From: Gammaproteobacteria bacterium
GTDB taxonomy: Bacteria > Pseudomonadota > Gammaproteobacteria > Pseudomonadales > Pseudohongiellaceae
Reading direction: 5' to 3'
Length of the DNA: 64,000 nt
Assembly: GCA_002730035.1 (NCBI GenBank)
Contig: PBYU01000023.1
Coordinates: forward strand, 94,709 to 158,708
Of the stretch, positions 35,541 to 43,253 are shown one piece after another. The notes beneath the pieces were generated by a model that worked only from the letters and a program-made list of their open reading frames with translations, had not been told where the DNA came from and ran no database searches. How positions within the stretch are numbered: position 1 is the first letter of the stretch; each line of letters begins with the position of its first letter. Both the position numbers and the translations under genes were made by a program.

Positions 35541-36305
35541 ATGAAAAAACCCAATCCTGAAACGTTGTCACGCCGTAAGTTCATTACCCGAGCCGGGGCA
35601 GTAGGCGGATTGCTGCTTACCGGATGCGATACCGATCTGTATAGGCCACCGGTGATAAGAGATGGTCTGATGGGGGTGGCTGACGTTCTGACCATGGCCT
35701 CGCAGCGCCTGCTGCTTTCCGGGCAACCACTGGTGCAGGAGCACGATGTTAGCGAGATCACCAAAAACTTCCCGGTGTGGAATCAGAGCAACCCTGAGGA
35801 CGAGGAATACCAGCGGCTGCGACAGGGAAATTATACGGATTGGCAGCTGCCAATCAGCGGCATGGTAAACCGACCGACGTCTCTTTCGCTGGAAGACCTG
35901 AAGCGTCTACCCCGGCGCACCCAGATCACGTCCCATATCTGCGAACAGGGCTGGTCTGCCATTGCCCAATGGACTGGGGCACCCCTGTTGAATGTGCTCG
36001 AAGCTGCTGGCGGCGTAACGCCCGAGGCGCGTTACGTGCTCATTGATGCCTACGGTGGTTGGTACGAAGGCTATGACATGTTCGACGCGGTTCACCCGCA
36101 AACCATACTTGCTTATGGGATGAATGGAAAAGAGTTACCTCTGGGCCATGGTGCCCCGGCCCGCTTGAGAGTGGAGCGCCATTGTGGCTATAAACAGATC
36201 AAATTTGTGAAGTCCATACGGGTGGTTTCAAACATGGATGGTTTTGGTAGAGGTACCGGCGGGCTTAATTCTGATTTTGGTTTTCACTGGTATGCGGGAG
36301 CGTAG
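35541..36305 (+). CDS. Tat-exported molybdopterin oxidoreductase (sulfite oxidase family)
   Basis: A 254-residue protein. The N-terminus has a twin-arginine motif and a lipobox together (SRRKFITRAGAVGGLLLTGC), so it should be a Tat-exported lipoprotein. The Oxidored_molyb domain follows, with the conserved cysteine that binds molybdenum at Cys134 in SHICEQGWSAIAQWTGAPL. Further family blocks are LPLGHGAPARLRV and GYKQIKFVKSI. The enzyme would exchange electrons with the cytochrome b made by the preceding gene, as in SorT- or MsrP/MsrQ-like systems. Its substrate, perhaps a sulfoxide or sulfite-like compound, is not readable. It closes the 27-36 kb redox block. Confidence 0.92.
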   Translation: MKKPNPETLSRRKFITRAGAVGGLLLTGCDTDLYRPPVIRDGLMGVADVLTMASQRLLLSGQPLVQEHDVSEITKNFPVWNQSNPEDEEYQRLRQGNYTDWQLPISGMVNRPTSLSLEDLKRLPRRTQITSHICEQGWSAIAQWTGAPLLNVLEAAGGVTPEARYVLIDAYGGWYEGYDMFDAVHPQTILAYGMNGKELPLGHGAPARLRVERHCGYKQIKFVKSIRVVSNMDGFGRGTGGLNSDFGFHWYAGA

Positions 36306-36390
36306 CTAGAAACTAGAGCCTCGCTGCAAAGTGGTTAATCGCCAGTAGCGCACCTCAGAATGTATCCAGATCGCCGGTAAGGTATTGAAG

Positions 36391-38262
36391 ATGGATCGAA
36401 GAAAGTTCATACGAAAATCTTCCCTGGCTTCCTTCTGGCTGTGGCTAACTGGAAATTCGATTGCCGCCGAAGCCGATAAGCCCAATATTCTCTGGATCAC
36501 CAGCGAAGATCACGGACCCCATTTGGGTTGTTATGGTGATCTGTATGCCGATACGCCCAACCTGGACCTGCTGGCCGAGCAGGGTATGTTGTTCAAACGT
36601 GCTTGGTCTACCGCGCCGGTCTGTGCAGCGGCACGCACCGCGTTGATCACCGGTGTCTATCCTCCGAGCCTAGGTGCGGAACACATGCGCTCACTGGTGG
36701 CGATGCCGCCCTTCATGAAGATGTATCCGCAGTATCTGCGCGAAGCCGGCTATTACTGCAGCAACAACAGCAAAGAAGATTACAACCTCATCAAACCTGA
36801 TGGAGTGTGGGATGACTCGAGCTCCCAGGCACACTGGTTGAACCGTCCTCAGGACCAGCCGTTCTTTTCAGTGTTCAACTACACGATGACCCACGAGAGT
36901 CAGATTCGTGCATCCGACGCGAATACTACCCATGATCCGGCGGGTGTGCGGGTGCCGGCCTACCAACCGGATACACCGGAAGTCAGGTCCAACTGGGCGC
37001 AATATTACGATCGCATTACCCAACTCGACGCAGTCGTTGCAGATCGCCTGAACGAACTGAATGAAGCCGGTCTGGCGGAAGACACGATCGTGTTTTTCTA
37101 TTCGGATCACGGCTCCGGCATCCCCCGCAGTAAGCGCTGGCCTTACAACTCCGGCCTGCATGTACCGATGATCCTCTTTTTCCCGGATAAATGGCGACAC
37201 CTCGCACCGGATGAGTATGCAGCGGGAGTGAAGTCCGACCGGCTGGTGGATTTCATGGACCTGGCACCCACAGTGCTGAGCATGGTCGGCATCGAGCCGC
37301 CGACGCACATGCAGGGCCGGGCCTTCGCCGGCAATTTCCAACAGGCGCCCAAGCCTTACATGATGGCGTTTCGGGGACGCATGGACGAACGCTACGACTT
37401 GGCACGTGCAGTAACCGATGGGCGCTACCTTTATATGCGCCAGTACATGCCACATCGTATCTATGGTCAGTATCTGGAGTACATGTTCCAGACCCAGGCC
37501 ACCCAGGTGTGGAAACGTATGTACGATGAAGGCCGCCTGAATGAGGCGCAGCGCAGGTTTTGGGAAACCAAGCCGCCCGAGGAGTTGTATGATCTCGAAA
37601 TCGATAACGACGAGATCGACAACCTGGTTGATTCACCGGCTCATCAATCAAAACTGGCCGAGCTGCGGCAGGTGCAACAGGCCTGGATTCGGGAAGCGAA
37701 GGATATCGGTTTCTTACCAGAAAATGAGATTCGCAATCGCTCCGTGGATTCGACACCCTATGAAACCGCCCGCGACCCGAATCGCTACCCACTCGAGCGC
37801 ATCGCCTCGATGGCGGACAGGGCATCCTCTCTCGCACCGGAGGCAACGCCCGAATTGGTCGCCGCCCTGCAAGATCCCGACAGCGCCGTGCGCTACTGGG
37901 CGGCGTTGGGTCTGCTCATGCGCAGGGAAGCGGGAATAAATGCCGGTAGAGATCAACTACGGGATGCATTGACCGACCCGGCTCCGGCCGTGCGGGTCGC
38001 GGCTGCGGAGGCGCTGGGTGTGTACGGCGCTGAACCCGAACTGGAGGCTGCCCTTTCTACATTTGCTGAACTGATCGATGTGGAAGGCAACGAAATCTTC
38101 ATACCGATGATGGCGCTTTCGGCGCTGGATGAGATGCATGAAAAAGCCAGTCCGTTGCGTAGACAGATTGAGGCGATCGACGTAAGCAGTGTTACACGAA
38201 CTCGTCCAGAAGGCCGAGAAATAGAAAGATTGAAAGCAAAGCTGTTAGGTGATCTTGGTTAA
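36391..38262 (+). CDS. Sulfatase with C-terminal HEAT-like repeats and CAAAR motif
   Basis: I use the ATG at 36391 (MDRRKFIRKS), as the TTG six bases earlier has no advantage. The 623-residue product has a Tat-like signal (DRRKFIRKSSLASF) ending SIAAEA. The sulfatase domain has the N-terminal metal block WITSEDHG, the formylglycine loop APVCAAARTAL and YSDHGSGIP. The core motif is C78-A-A-A-R, whereas CxPxR is canonical; CxAxR sites are known to be accepted by radical-SAM maturases, less by FGE. Residues about 480-570 form HEAT-like helical repeats (DSAVRYWAALGLL, PAVRVAAAEALG). No maturase gene is nearby. The sulfated substrate is unknown. Confidence 0.92.
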   Translation: MDRRKFIRKSSLASFWLWLTGNSIAAEADKPNILWITSEDHGPHLGCYGDLYADTPNLDLLAEQGMLFKRAWSTAPVCAAARTALITGVYPPSLGAEHMRSLVAMPPFMKMYPQYLREAGYYCSNNSKEDYNLIKPDGVWDDSSSQAHWLNRPQDQPFFSVFNYTMTHESQIRASDANTTHDPAGVRVPAYQPDTPEVRSNWAQYYDRITQLDAVVADRLNELNEAGLAEDTIVFFYSDHGSGIPRSKRWPYNSGLHVPMILFFPDKWRHLAPDEYAAGVKSDRLVDFMDLAPTVLSMVGIEPPTHMQGRAFAGNFQQAPKPYMMAFRGRMDERYDLARAVTDGRYLYMRQYMPHRIYGQYLEYMFQTQATQVWKRMYDEGRLNEAQRRFWETKPPEELYDLEIDNDEIDNLVDSPAHQSKLAELRQVQQAWIREAKDIGFLPENEIRNRSVDSTPYETARDPNRYPLERIASMADRASSLAPEATPELVAALQDPDSAVRYWAALGLLMRREAGINAGRDQLRDALTDPAPAVRVAAAEALGVYGAEPELEAALSTFAELIDVEGNEIFIPMMALSALDEMHEKASPLRRQIEAIDVSSVTRTRPEGREIERLKAKLLGDLG

Positions 38263-38366
38263 CGCTAGATGCAAAAAAGTTGAGTTGGGTGGCGTCAGTC
38301 GTATTCTTCTTTTACACACGGCAGGAAATCAGCGAGCATACTGATAACCAATAGGAGAGCATTAAT

Positions 38367-38948
38367 ATGGATATTCCAGAGATAACCATCGTAAAAGAAG
38401 CAGACCGGCAGCGAGCCATCGATACGGTGCTACTGGGTTTTTCAACCGATCCCTTCCTAAGGTGGTTGTATCCTAGTGCTGACCTCTATCTCAAAGCTGG
38501 GCCAGCCATGCATGCCTTCGGTGGTGCTGCGATCGATCACCACTCGGCCTATATGGCGAATGATTCCCAGGGGGTCGCGCTGTGGATTCCTCCTGGCGTC
38601 GAACCCGATGAAGAGCGTTTCATGGCTGAAGTGTTGAAATATGTGCCAGAAGAAAAGCACGAAACACTATTTGCCATTCTGGAAAAAATGGAGGAGTACC
38701 ACCCAAACGAAGATACCTGGTACTTGCCCATTATCGCTGTGGATCCGGCCTTCCAGGGGCAGGGCCTGGGTTCTCAATTAATGAAAGCCGGCCTGGAGAG
38801 AGTCGATACTGAAGGACTCCCTGCTTATCTCGAAAGCACCAATCCACGCAACATGTCGCTCTACGAGCGGTGTGGATTCGTCACCGTAGGCAAAATAGAA
38901 ATTGGCGACTGCCCCCCGATACACCCAATGTTCAGAGCGGTAAGATAG
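38367..38948 (+). CDS. GNAT family N-acetyltransferase
   Basis: A 193-residue cytoplasmic protein; AGGAGA lies eight bases before the ATG. The acetyl-CoA binding loop reads VDPAFQGQGLGSQLM (about residues 122-136), the standard Q/RxxGxG/A signature. The NMSLYERCGF segment fits the conserved end of the fold. The acceptor amine is not predictable. It stands alone, about 100 bp from each neighbour. Confidence 0.9.
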   Translation: MDIPEITIVKEADRQRAIDTVLLGFSTDPFLRWLYPSADLYLKAGPAMHAFGGAAIDHHSAYMANDSQGVALWIPPGVEPDEERFMAEVLKYVPEEKHETLFAILEKMEEYHPNEDTWYLPIIAVDPAFQGQGLGSQLMKAGLERVDTEGLPAYLESTNPRNMSLYERCGFVTVGKIEIGDCPPIHPMFRAVR

Positions 38949-39050
38949 TTGCTTACGGCATGACGAAAATCGTGTACCGATTATTTGGAAGATTTGGTAG
39001 CGGAGTTTTTCGACCGCGCTCATGAATACTTACAGGAACAATAGAACTGT

Positions 39051-40571
39051 ATGAGAAGAACAATACCTGGCCTGGCGTTTTTTCTAGTATGTGTACTGTA
39101 TTCCTCTACAGCAGTAACACAGATAATCGAGTGGGAAGTTGGGCTTACTTCGAATCGAGCTCTTATCCGAGCGCGCGGAGTCAGCGCTGCAGTGCAAGCT
39201 GCGCCCACGATTCTGTATCTGGCAGGATTGACGGGTAATACGGGCTTTTCGGATGAACTGGAGTCGATCCTCGAAAACTATGCACGAACTGAGGAGCGTT
39301 CCAGACCAGTCAAGCTGATAATCATCCCAGTTGCGAACCCGGATGGCGAAGAACTAATCTTCCCGCCGCTGGGCAGGGCTTATGCTGAGAACCCGGTCTC
39401 CCATGCACTATGGCGATGGATAGGCACCCATGCACCCGACCTGGTGATTGTGGCTGGGCAGGATGCCGGTGGATTTGTCGATGCACTACAGGGTGAAGCC
39501 GTGGCGAGCTTCGGCTCGATTCCAGTGCAGGTATTCTCTACACGAACGACAGGCCTGAACTTCCTGCTCGCTTTGCAACAAGCGGAAGCATCGGAAGCGA
39601 GTCTGGAGTTGGCTCGCCGGCTAGTTCGAACTCCTGCTGAACTCGCAGATCAACTGGCGCAAAGCTACGGCTATAATTTTTCCACCCCTGCCTACGTGCC
39701 GGGAATGAGTTTGATCGGGCGCATGCGATTGGGCCAGATGCAGGAAATAGAAATCCAACTGCAACCCTACCTTACGGGATCAGCCATTGAGGTCTACAAT
39801 GCCTCAGTGATGGCCGGTCAGTTGGTATTTGCCGAGTTCGCCGAGCGAACCGGCAATGCGGCGGCCCGACAGTTGACCATCAACGCCGCCGAGTTGGCCT
39901 TCGATGAACAGGGCAATCCGCGGGCAGCCATGCCCATGCACGCCGAGATGAGTGATTCATTCTTCATGGTTACGCCGTTGTTGGTAAAAGCGGGTAAGTT
40001 GACAGCTGAGAGCAAGTATTTCGATATGGCCGCCCGGCACGTGAACTACATGCGCGAGATGCTGGTACAGGAAAACGGTTTGTATCGTCATTCCCCGGAA
40101 GCCGATGTCGCCTGGAGTCGGGGCAATGGTTTTCCGGCGTTGGGCATGGCGCTGAGTCTCAGTGATTTTCCTGAAACCCACCCGGCCTATGGCGCATTGA
40201 TGAGTATCTTCATTCATCATCTCGAATCTCTGCTGCCCTATCAGGATGTCGATGGCATGTGGCATGAAGTGATCGATTATCCGGGCTCTTTTGCCGAGAT
40301 TACCTCCACCGCAATGATTGGGATTGCCATCAAGCGCGGCCTCGATCGCAACTGGCTGCCAGCTGCTACTTATCAGCCGGTGCTCGACAAGATTTGGCGC
40401 GCCGTGAGCATCCGCACCAGTCTCGGCGGCGAATTCATCAATGCCTGTACTTCTACCGGCAAAATGCTCTCACTGGATGCTTACCTCGATCGACCGGCGA
40501 TACTCGGCCGAGACGACCGGGCAGGGGGCGTGGTCATGCTGTTTGCTAATGAAATGGCGGGCAATAGGTGA
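39051..40571 (+). CDS. Exported GH88/105-like protein with M14-like N-terminal domain
   Basis: A 506-residue protein with a signal peptide (about 1-23). Residues about 30-190 resemble an M14/AstE carboxypeptidase-like fold (LYLAGLTGNTGF, IIPVANPDGEE, LVIVAGQDAGG), but the zinc HxxE is replaced by LTGNTG, so this half is probably not a peptidase. Residues about 240-500 look like the alpha6/alpha6 barrel of unsaturated glycuronyl hydrolases (GH88/GH105): ENGLYRHSPEADVAWSRGNGFPALG, DVDGMWHEVIDYPG and EITSTAMIGIAI. That is a family acting on products of polysaccharide lyases. It may work with the sulfatases nearby. The domain boundaries are judged by eye. Confidence 0.8.
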   Translation: MRRTIPGLAFFLVCVLYSSTAVTQIIEWEVGLTSNRALIRARGVSAAVQAAPTILYLAGLTGNTGFSDELESILENYARTEERSRPVKLIIIPVANPDGEELIFPPLGRAYAENPVSHALWRWIGTHAPDLVIVAGQDAGGFVDALQGEAVASFGSIPVQVFSTRTTGLNFLLALQQAEASEASLELARRLVRTPAELADQLAQSYGYNFSTPAYVPGMSLIGRMRLGQMQEIEIQLQPYLTGSAIEVYNASVMAGQLVFAEFAERTGNAAARQLTINAAELAFDEQGNPRAAMPMHAEMSDSFFMVTPLLVKAGKLTAESKYFDMAARHVNYMREMLVQENGLYRHSPEADVAWSRGNGFPALGMALSLSDFPETHPAYGALMSIFIHHLESLLPYQDVDGMWHEVIDYPGSFAEITSTAMIGIAIKRGLDRNWLPAATYQPVLDKIWRAVSIRTSLGGEFINACTSTGKMLSLDAYLDRPAILGRDDRAGGVVMLFANEMAGNR

Positions 40572-40708
40572 TATTTACAACAGGCTGATAAGAACTAGCT
40601 GAGAAGTATTTTACTGGACGCTGCGTTAACCCACGCAGAGTTCCGCAGCGCGCGGAGCGTAATCGGCAGGGATTGCCAGTACCAGACGACAGACAGAGGT
40701 AATCCGGT

Positions 40709-41992
40709 ATGAAAAGAATACTGCCACGTATCGCAACTGGAGTACTGCTTGTCGCCTTGCCGGTGTTCTTGGCGTTTCCTGCCCCCACCGTGTTTCCCAC
40801 GGGCACTACGATCTACTACCCCGATCAGGCCCACGGCAGCTACATCCTCGTCTCTGACCACAACAACGTCAGCAACCACCCGCAAGCTTCGGTGCGCGCG
40901 CAAGGCGTTGTGCCCGACGATGTGCGCCTGATCGACATGAATGGCAACGTCGTGCATGCCTGGCGGGTAGAACCCTATTTCAATAAACGCAGCCGATTAC
41001 TGCCAAATGGCAACCTGGTTACCGTCGGTAATAATCGCCGCATTGTGGAGTACGACTGGGACGGCAATATCGTCTGGACTCACGAAGGTATCGGCTCGGT
41101 CAACGACATGCGCGTGCTGGCTAACGGCAATAGGTTGCTGGTTGCACATGACCCGATGCCTGCGGAGTTCCAGCAACAAGTCATAGATCAGGCTGCCACA
41201 CAGTGGTGGGGTGCGCGCAATCGGGGCAGCGAAGAGGTGCAGCAAAGCGCAGATCTGTACGAGGTCAATGTCGAGGGCGAGGTCGTGTGGGAATGGCACG
41301 CCTATAACCACCTCGATCTGAACCGCTGGTCGCCGGCCACACCTGAGGGTGACTGGTTGCATGTTAACTCCATGGCACCGATTCCAGAGAATAAGTGGTA
41401 TGACGCAGGAGACGAACGCTTCAAGCCAGGCAATATTCTCCTCAATGCCAGAAATATCAACACCATGTACATAATTGACAAGAACAGCAAACAGGTCGTA
41501 TGGGAGGGAACCCATAATTATAACGGCGGTATGTCTCACTCCCACGAACCGGAGATGATAGAAAAAGGCAGGCCGGGAGCCGGCAACATCATTCTATTTG
41601 ATAACGGGCTCTTCACCACGAATCGAGTCCATACCGGGCAGACCTATATCGTGGAATTGAATCCGGTAACTTGGGACGTGGTGTGGGTTTACGAAACCGA
41701 AGGTTATGCAAATATCAAGTTCTTCAGTAAGACCATGGGCAGCCAGAAGCGTCTTCCCAATGGCAACACGTTTATCGCCGAAGACAATACCGGTCGTTTG
41801 TTTCAGGTTAAACCGGACAAATCCATAGTCTGGGAATATGTCAATCGGGGAGGAACTACCCGACCCTCGGTTGTACCCTATGATTTCACGCCACAGTTGC
41901 GTGCCATGGACAGGCCGCAGGAGCTAGCGGTGACGCCGCCGAACAATCTCGAGTGGCAGATTCAACCAGACATTTACAGAGACGCGAATTAG
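40709..41992 (+). CDS. Arylsulfotransferase-like (ASST) propeller protein
   Basis: A 427-residue protein with a short hydrophobic N-terminus (about 5-25) and AGAGGT before the start. The body is a six-bladed propeller with recurring GNVVHAW, GNIVWTHE, GEVVWEWHAY and KQVVWEGTH, typical of the arylsulfotransferase (ASST) family. The family's catalytic histidines may correspond to His in WEWHAYNHLDLN and MSHSHEPEM, but this cannot be proved by eye. ASST enzymes move sulfate between phenols in the periplasm without PAPS. With two sulfatases and a broken PAPS sulfotransferase in the window, a sulfate-ester theme is possible. Confidence 0.8.
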   Translation: MKRILPRIATGVLLVALPVFLAFPAPTVFPTGTTIYYPDQAHGSYILVSDHNNVSNHPQASVRAQGVVPDDVRLIDMNGNVVHAWRVEPYFNKRSRLLPNGNLVTVGNNRRIVEYDWDGNIVWTHEGIGSVNDMRVLANGNRLLVAHDPMPAEFQQQVIDQAATQWWGARNRGSEEVQQSADLYEVNVEGEVVWEWHAYNHLDLNRWSPATPEGDWLHVNSMAPIPENKWYDAGDERFKPGNILLNARNINTMYIIDKNSKQVVWEGTHNYNGGMSHSHEPEMIEKGRPGAGNIILFDNGLFTTNRVHTGQTYIVELNPVTWDVVWVYETEGYANIKFFSKTMGSQKRLPNGNTFIAEDNTGRLFQVKPDKSIVWEYVNRGGTTRPSVVPYDFTPQLRAMDRPQELAVTPPNNLEWQIQPDIYRDAN

Positions 41993-42077
41993 TCCATAGG
42001 CAATATCAATCCGGTGGATTCTGTTGTGGTACAGTGGTTCTACAAGCGATAACCAGTCCGGAGGCGCCAGCAAACCC

Positions 42078-42581
42078 ATGAAAAAATTCCTATTAATAAT
42101 TCTTACCATTGTGGCAACTGCAGTTACGACTTCAGCGCAGGACTCGGGTGCACCGCCTGCCATTTACAAGTCCGAGGCAGATATTCTGACGGGACTGGAA
42201 CAGGCGGCAGCCTCGTCTGCTTCTGCTGGAGGCTGGTCGGTTACGGTCTCACCCGGTATCACCGTGCGCCGCCGCAGCAGCTCGGTGGAACAATATGCGA
42301 TCTTTCATCCGTACAGCGTGGAGATTTACAGGATCCTGGAAGGCAGTGGCACACTGGTCACCGGTGGCCTGCTGAAGTTACCCCTGGCGGAGTCGCCGAA
42401 TCCCAATATAATCCGCACGGCCAACGGCATCGAGGGTGGGCTGGCCAGACGAGTCAGTGAAGGAGACATCCTGGTACTGCAACCCGGTACCCCGCACTGG
42501 TTCAGTTCCATCGATGGCGATTCCATCACCTACATGGAGTCGCGCGTCCGCATTGCCACCAATCCTGTGCAGTATCAGTAG
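42078..42581 (+). CDS. Exported cupin-like protein
   Basis: The start is at ATG 42078 (MKKFLLIILT), with GGAGG upstream. The 167-residue product has a signal peptide (1-20, ending TTSAQ). The remainder reads as one cupin barrel: SSVEQYAIFHPYSVEIYRILEGSGTLVTGG and a motif-2-like GDILVLQPGTPHWFSSI, with His in motif 2 but fewer metal-ligand histidines in motif 1 than usual. It resembles the cupin at 2.2 kb in architecture but not in sequence. Function unknown. Confidence 0.85.
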   Translation: MKKFLLIILTIVATAVTTSAQDSGAPPAIYKSEADILTGLEQAAASSASAGGWSVTVSPGITVRRRSSSVEQYAIFHPYSVEIYRILEGSGTLVTGGLLKLPLAESPNPNIIRTANGIEGGLARRVSEGDILVLQPGTPHWFSSIDGDSITYMESRVRIATNPVQYQ

Positions 42582-42622
42582 ATTGGAGTAGAGTGTCGGT
42601 GATGCCCTCGGAGGAATGCCCA

Positions 42623-42898
42623 ATGAAGAAAATGACATTTGCAAGTGCCGTGCTGCTGACTTTGTTTGCATGTGGCTCGAGCGCCAATTTCAACATGATG
42701 AGCAACGATGAGATTACCAGTTACAATCAATCCGTTGGCACTTGGGAGCAAGTGATATGCCGAGAGGAAGACCATGTACGCAGTCGGATTCCCCGGCGTC
42801 GCTGCCAGACTCGACTAGCATGGCAACAAGGTGTGATCGGCGATGTTGGCCAGTTAGGCACTGCCAGTCCCGGCAAGGACCAGATTGGTGTCGACTAG
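42623..42898 (+). CDS. Small lipoprotein with paired-Cys C-terminal motif
   Basis: The start is at ATG 42623 (MKKMTFASAV), preceded by GGAGGA. The 91-residue product has a lipoprotein signal ending TLFAC. The mature part contains VICREEDHVRSRIPRRRCQT, a Cys-x(n)-RIPRxxC pattern that I know from a group of small periplasmic proteins of Gammaproteobacteria, of unknown function. Both cysteines could form a disulfide. It follows the cupin by about 40 bp and probably belongs to the same transcript. Confidence 0.7.
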   Translation: MKKMTFASAVLLTLFACGSSANFNMMSNDEITSYNQSVGTWEQVICREEDHVRSRIPRRRCQTRLAWQQGVIGDVGQLGTASPGKDQIGVD

Positions 42899-42907
42899 TA
42901 ATAGAAT

Positions 42908-43222
42908 TTAGACTTTAGCTGCAGATTTGCTTGTCGGATTGATCGCCAGCCGTATCGGCTTGACAGAAATATCCTGCCAGACACCTCCCGTGACATAGGG
43001 ATCATTTTCCAGCCAGTGATCCAGCGCCTGTCGTGAATCAAAATCCACGTAGAGTGTCGATCCGATCATCTGGTCTTCATCATCGAGAATAGCGCCACCG
43101 GCGATGATGTGGCCAGATTCCTTGAGCAGCCCGGCACCATCGATATGGGCAGGCCGGGCAGCCATGCGCCGGTCGTTAGCTTGTTCATCGGTGCCGTCGT
43201 AGGCGATTACTAAAAACTGCAT
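42908..43222 (-). CDS. YciI-like domain protein
   Basis: The start is set at the ATG at 43222 (MQFLVIAYDG), with AAGGA upstream on this strand, in place of the track's 27-residue extension. The 104-residue cytoplasmic protein is the ferredoxin-like fold of the YciI family: YDGTDEQANDRRMAARPAH, then GGAILDDEDQMIGSTLYVDF and HWLENDPYVTGGVW, with the conserved His-Asp region. Molecular role unknown. It lies 31 bp downstream of the sulfatase on the same strand and is probably co-transcribed. Confidence 0.9.
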   Translation of the reverse strand: MQFLVIAYDGTDEQANDRRMAARPAHIDGAGLLKESGHIIAGGAILDDEDQMIGSTLYVDFDSRQALDHWLENDPYVTGGVWQDISVKPIRLAINPTSKSAAKV

Positions 43223-43253
43223 AACAAATATCCTTGGTCCTTGGGAGCAATAG

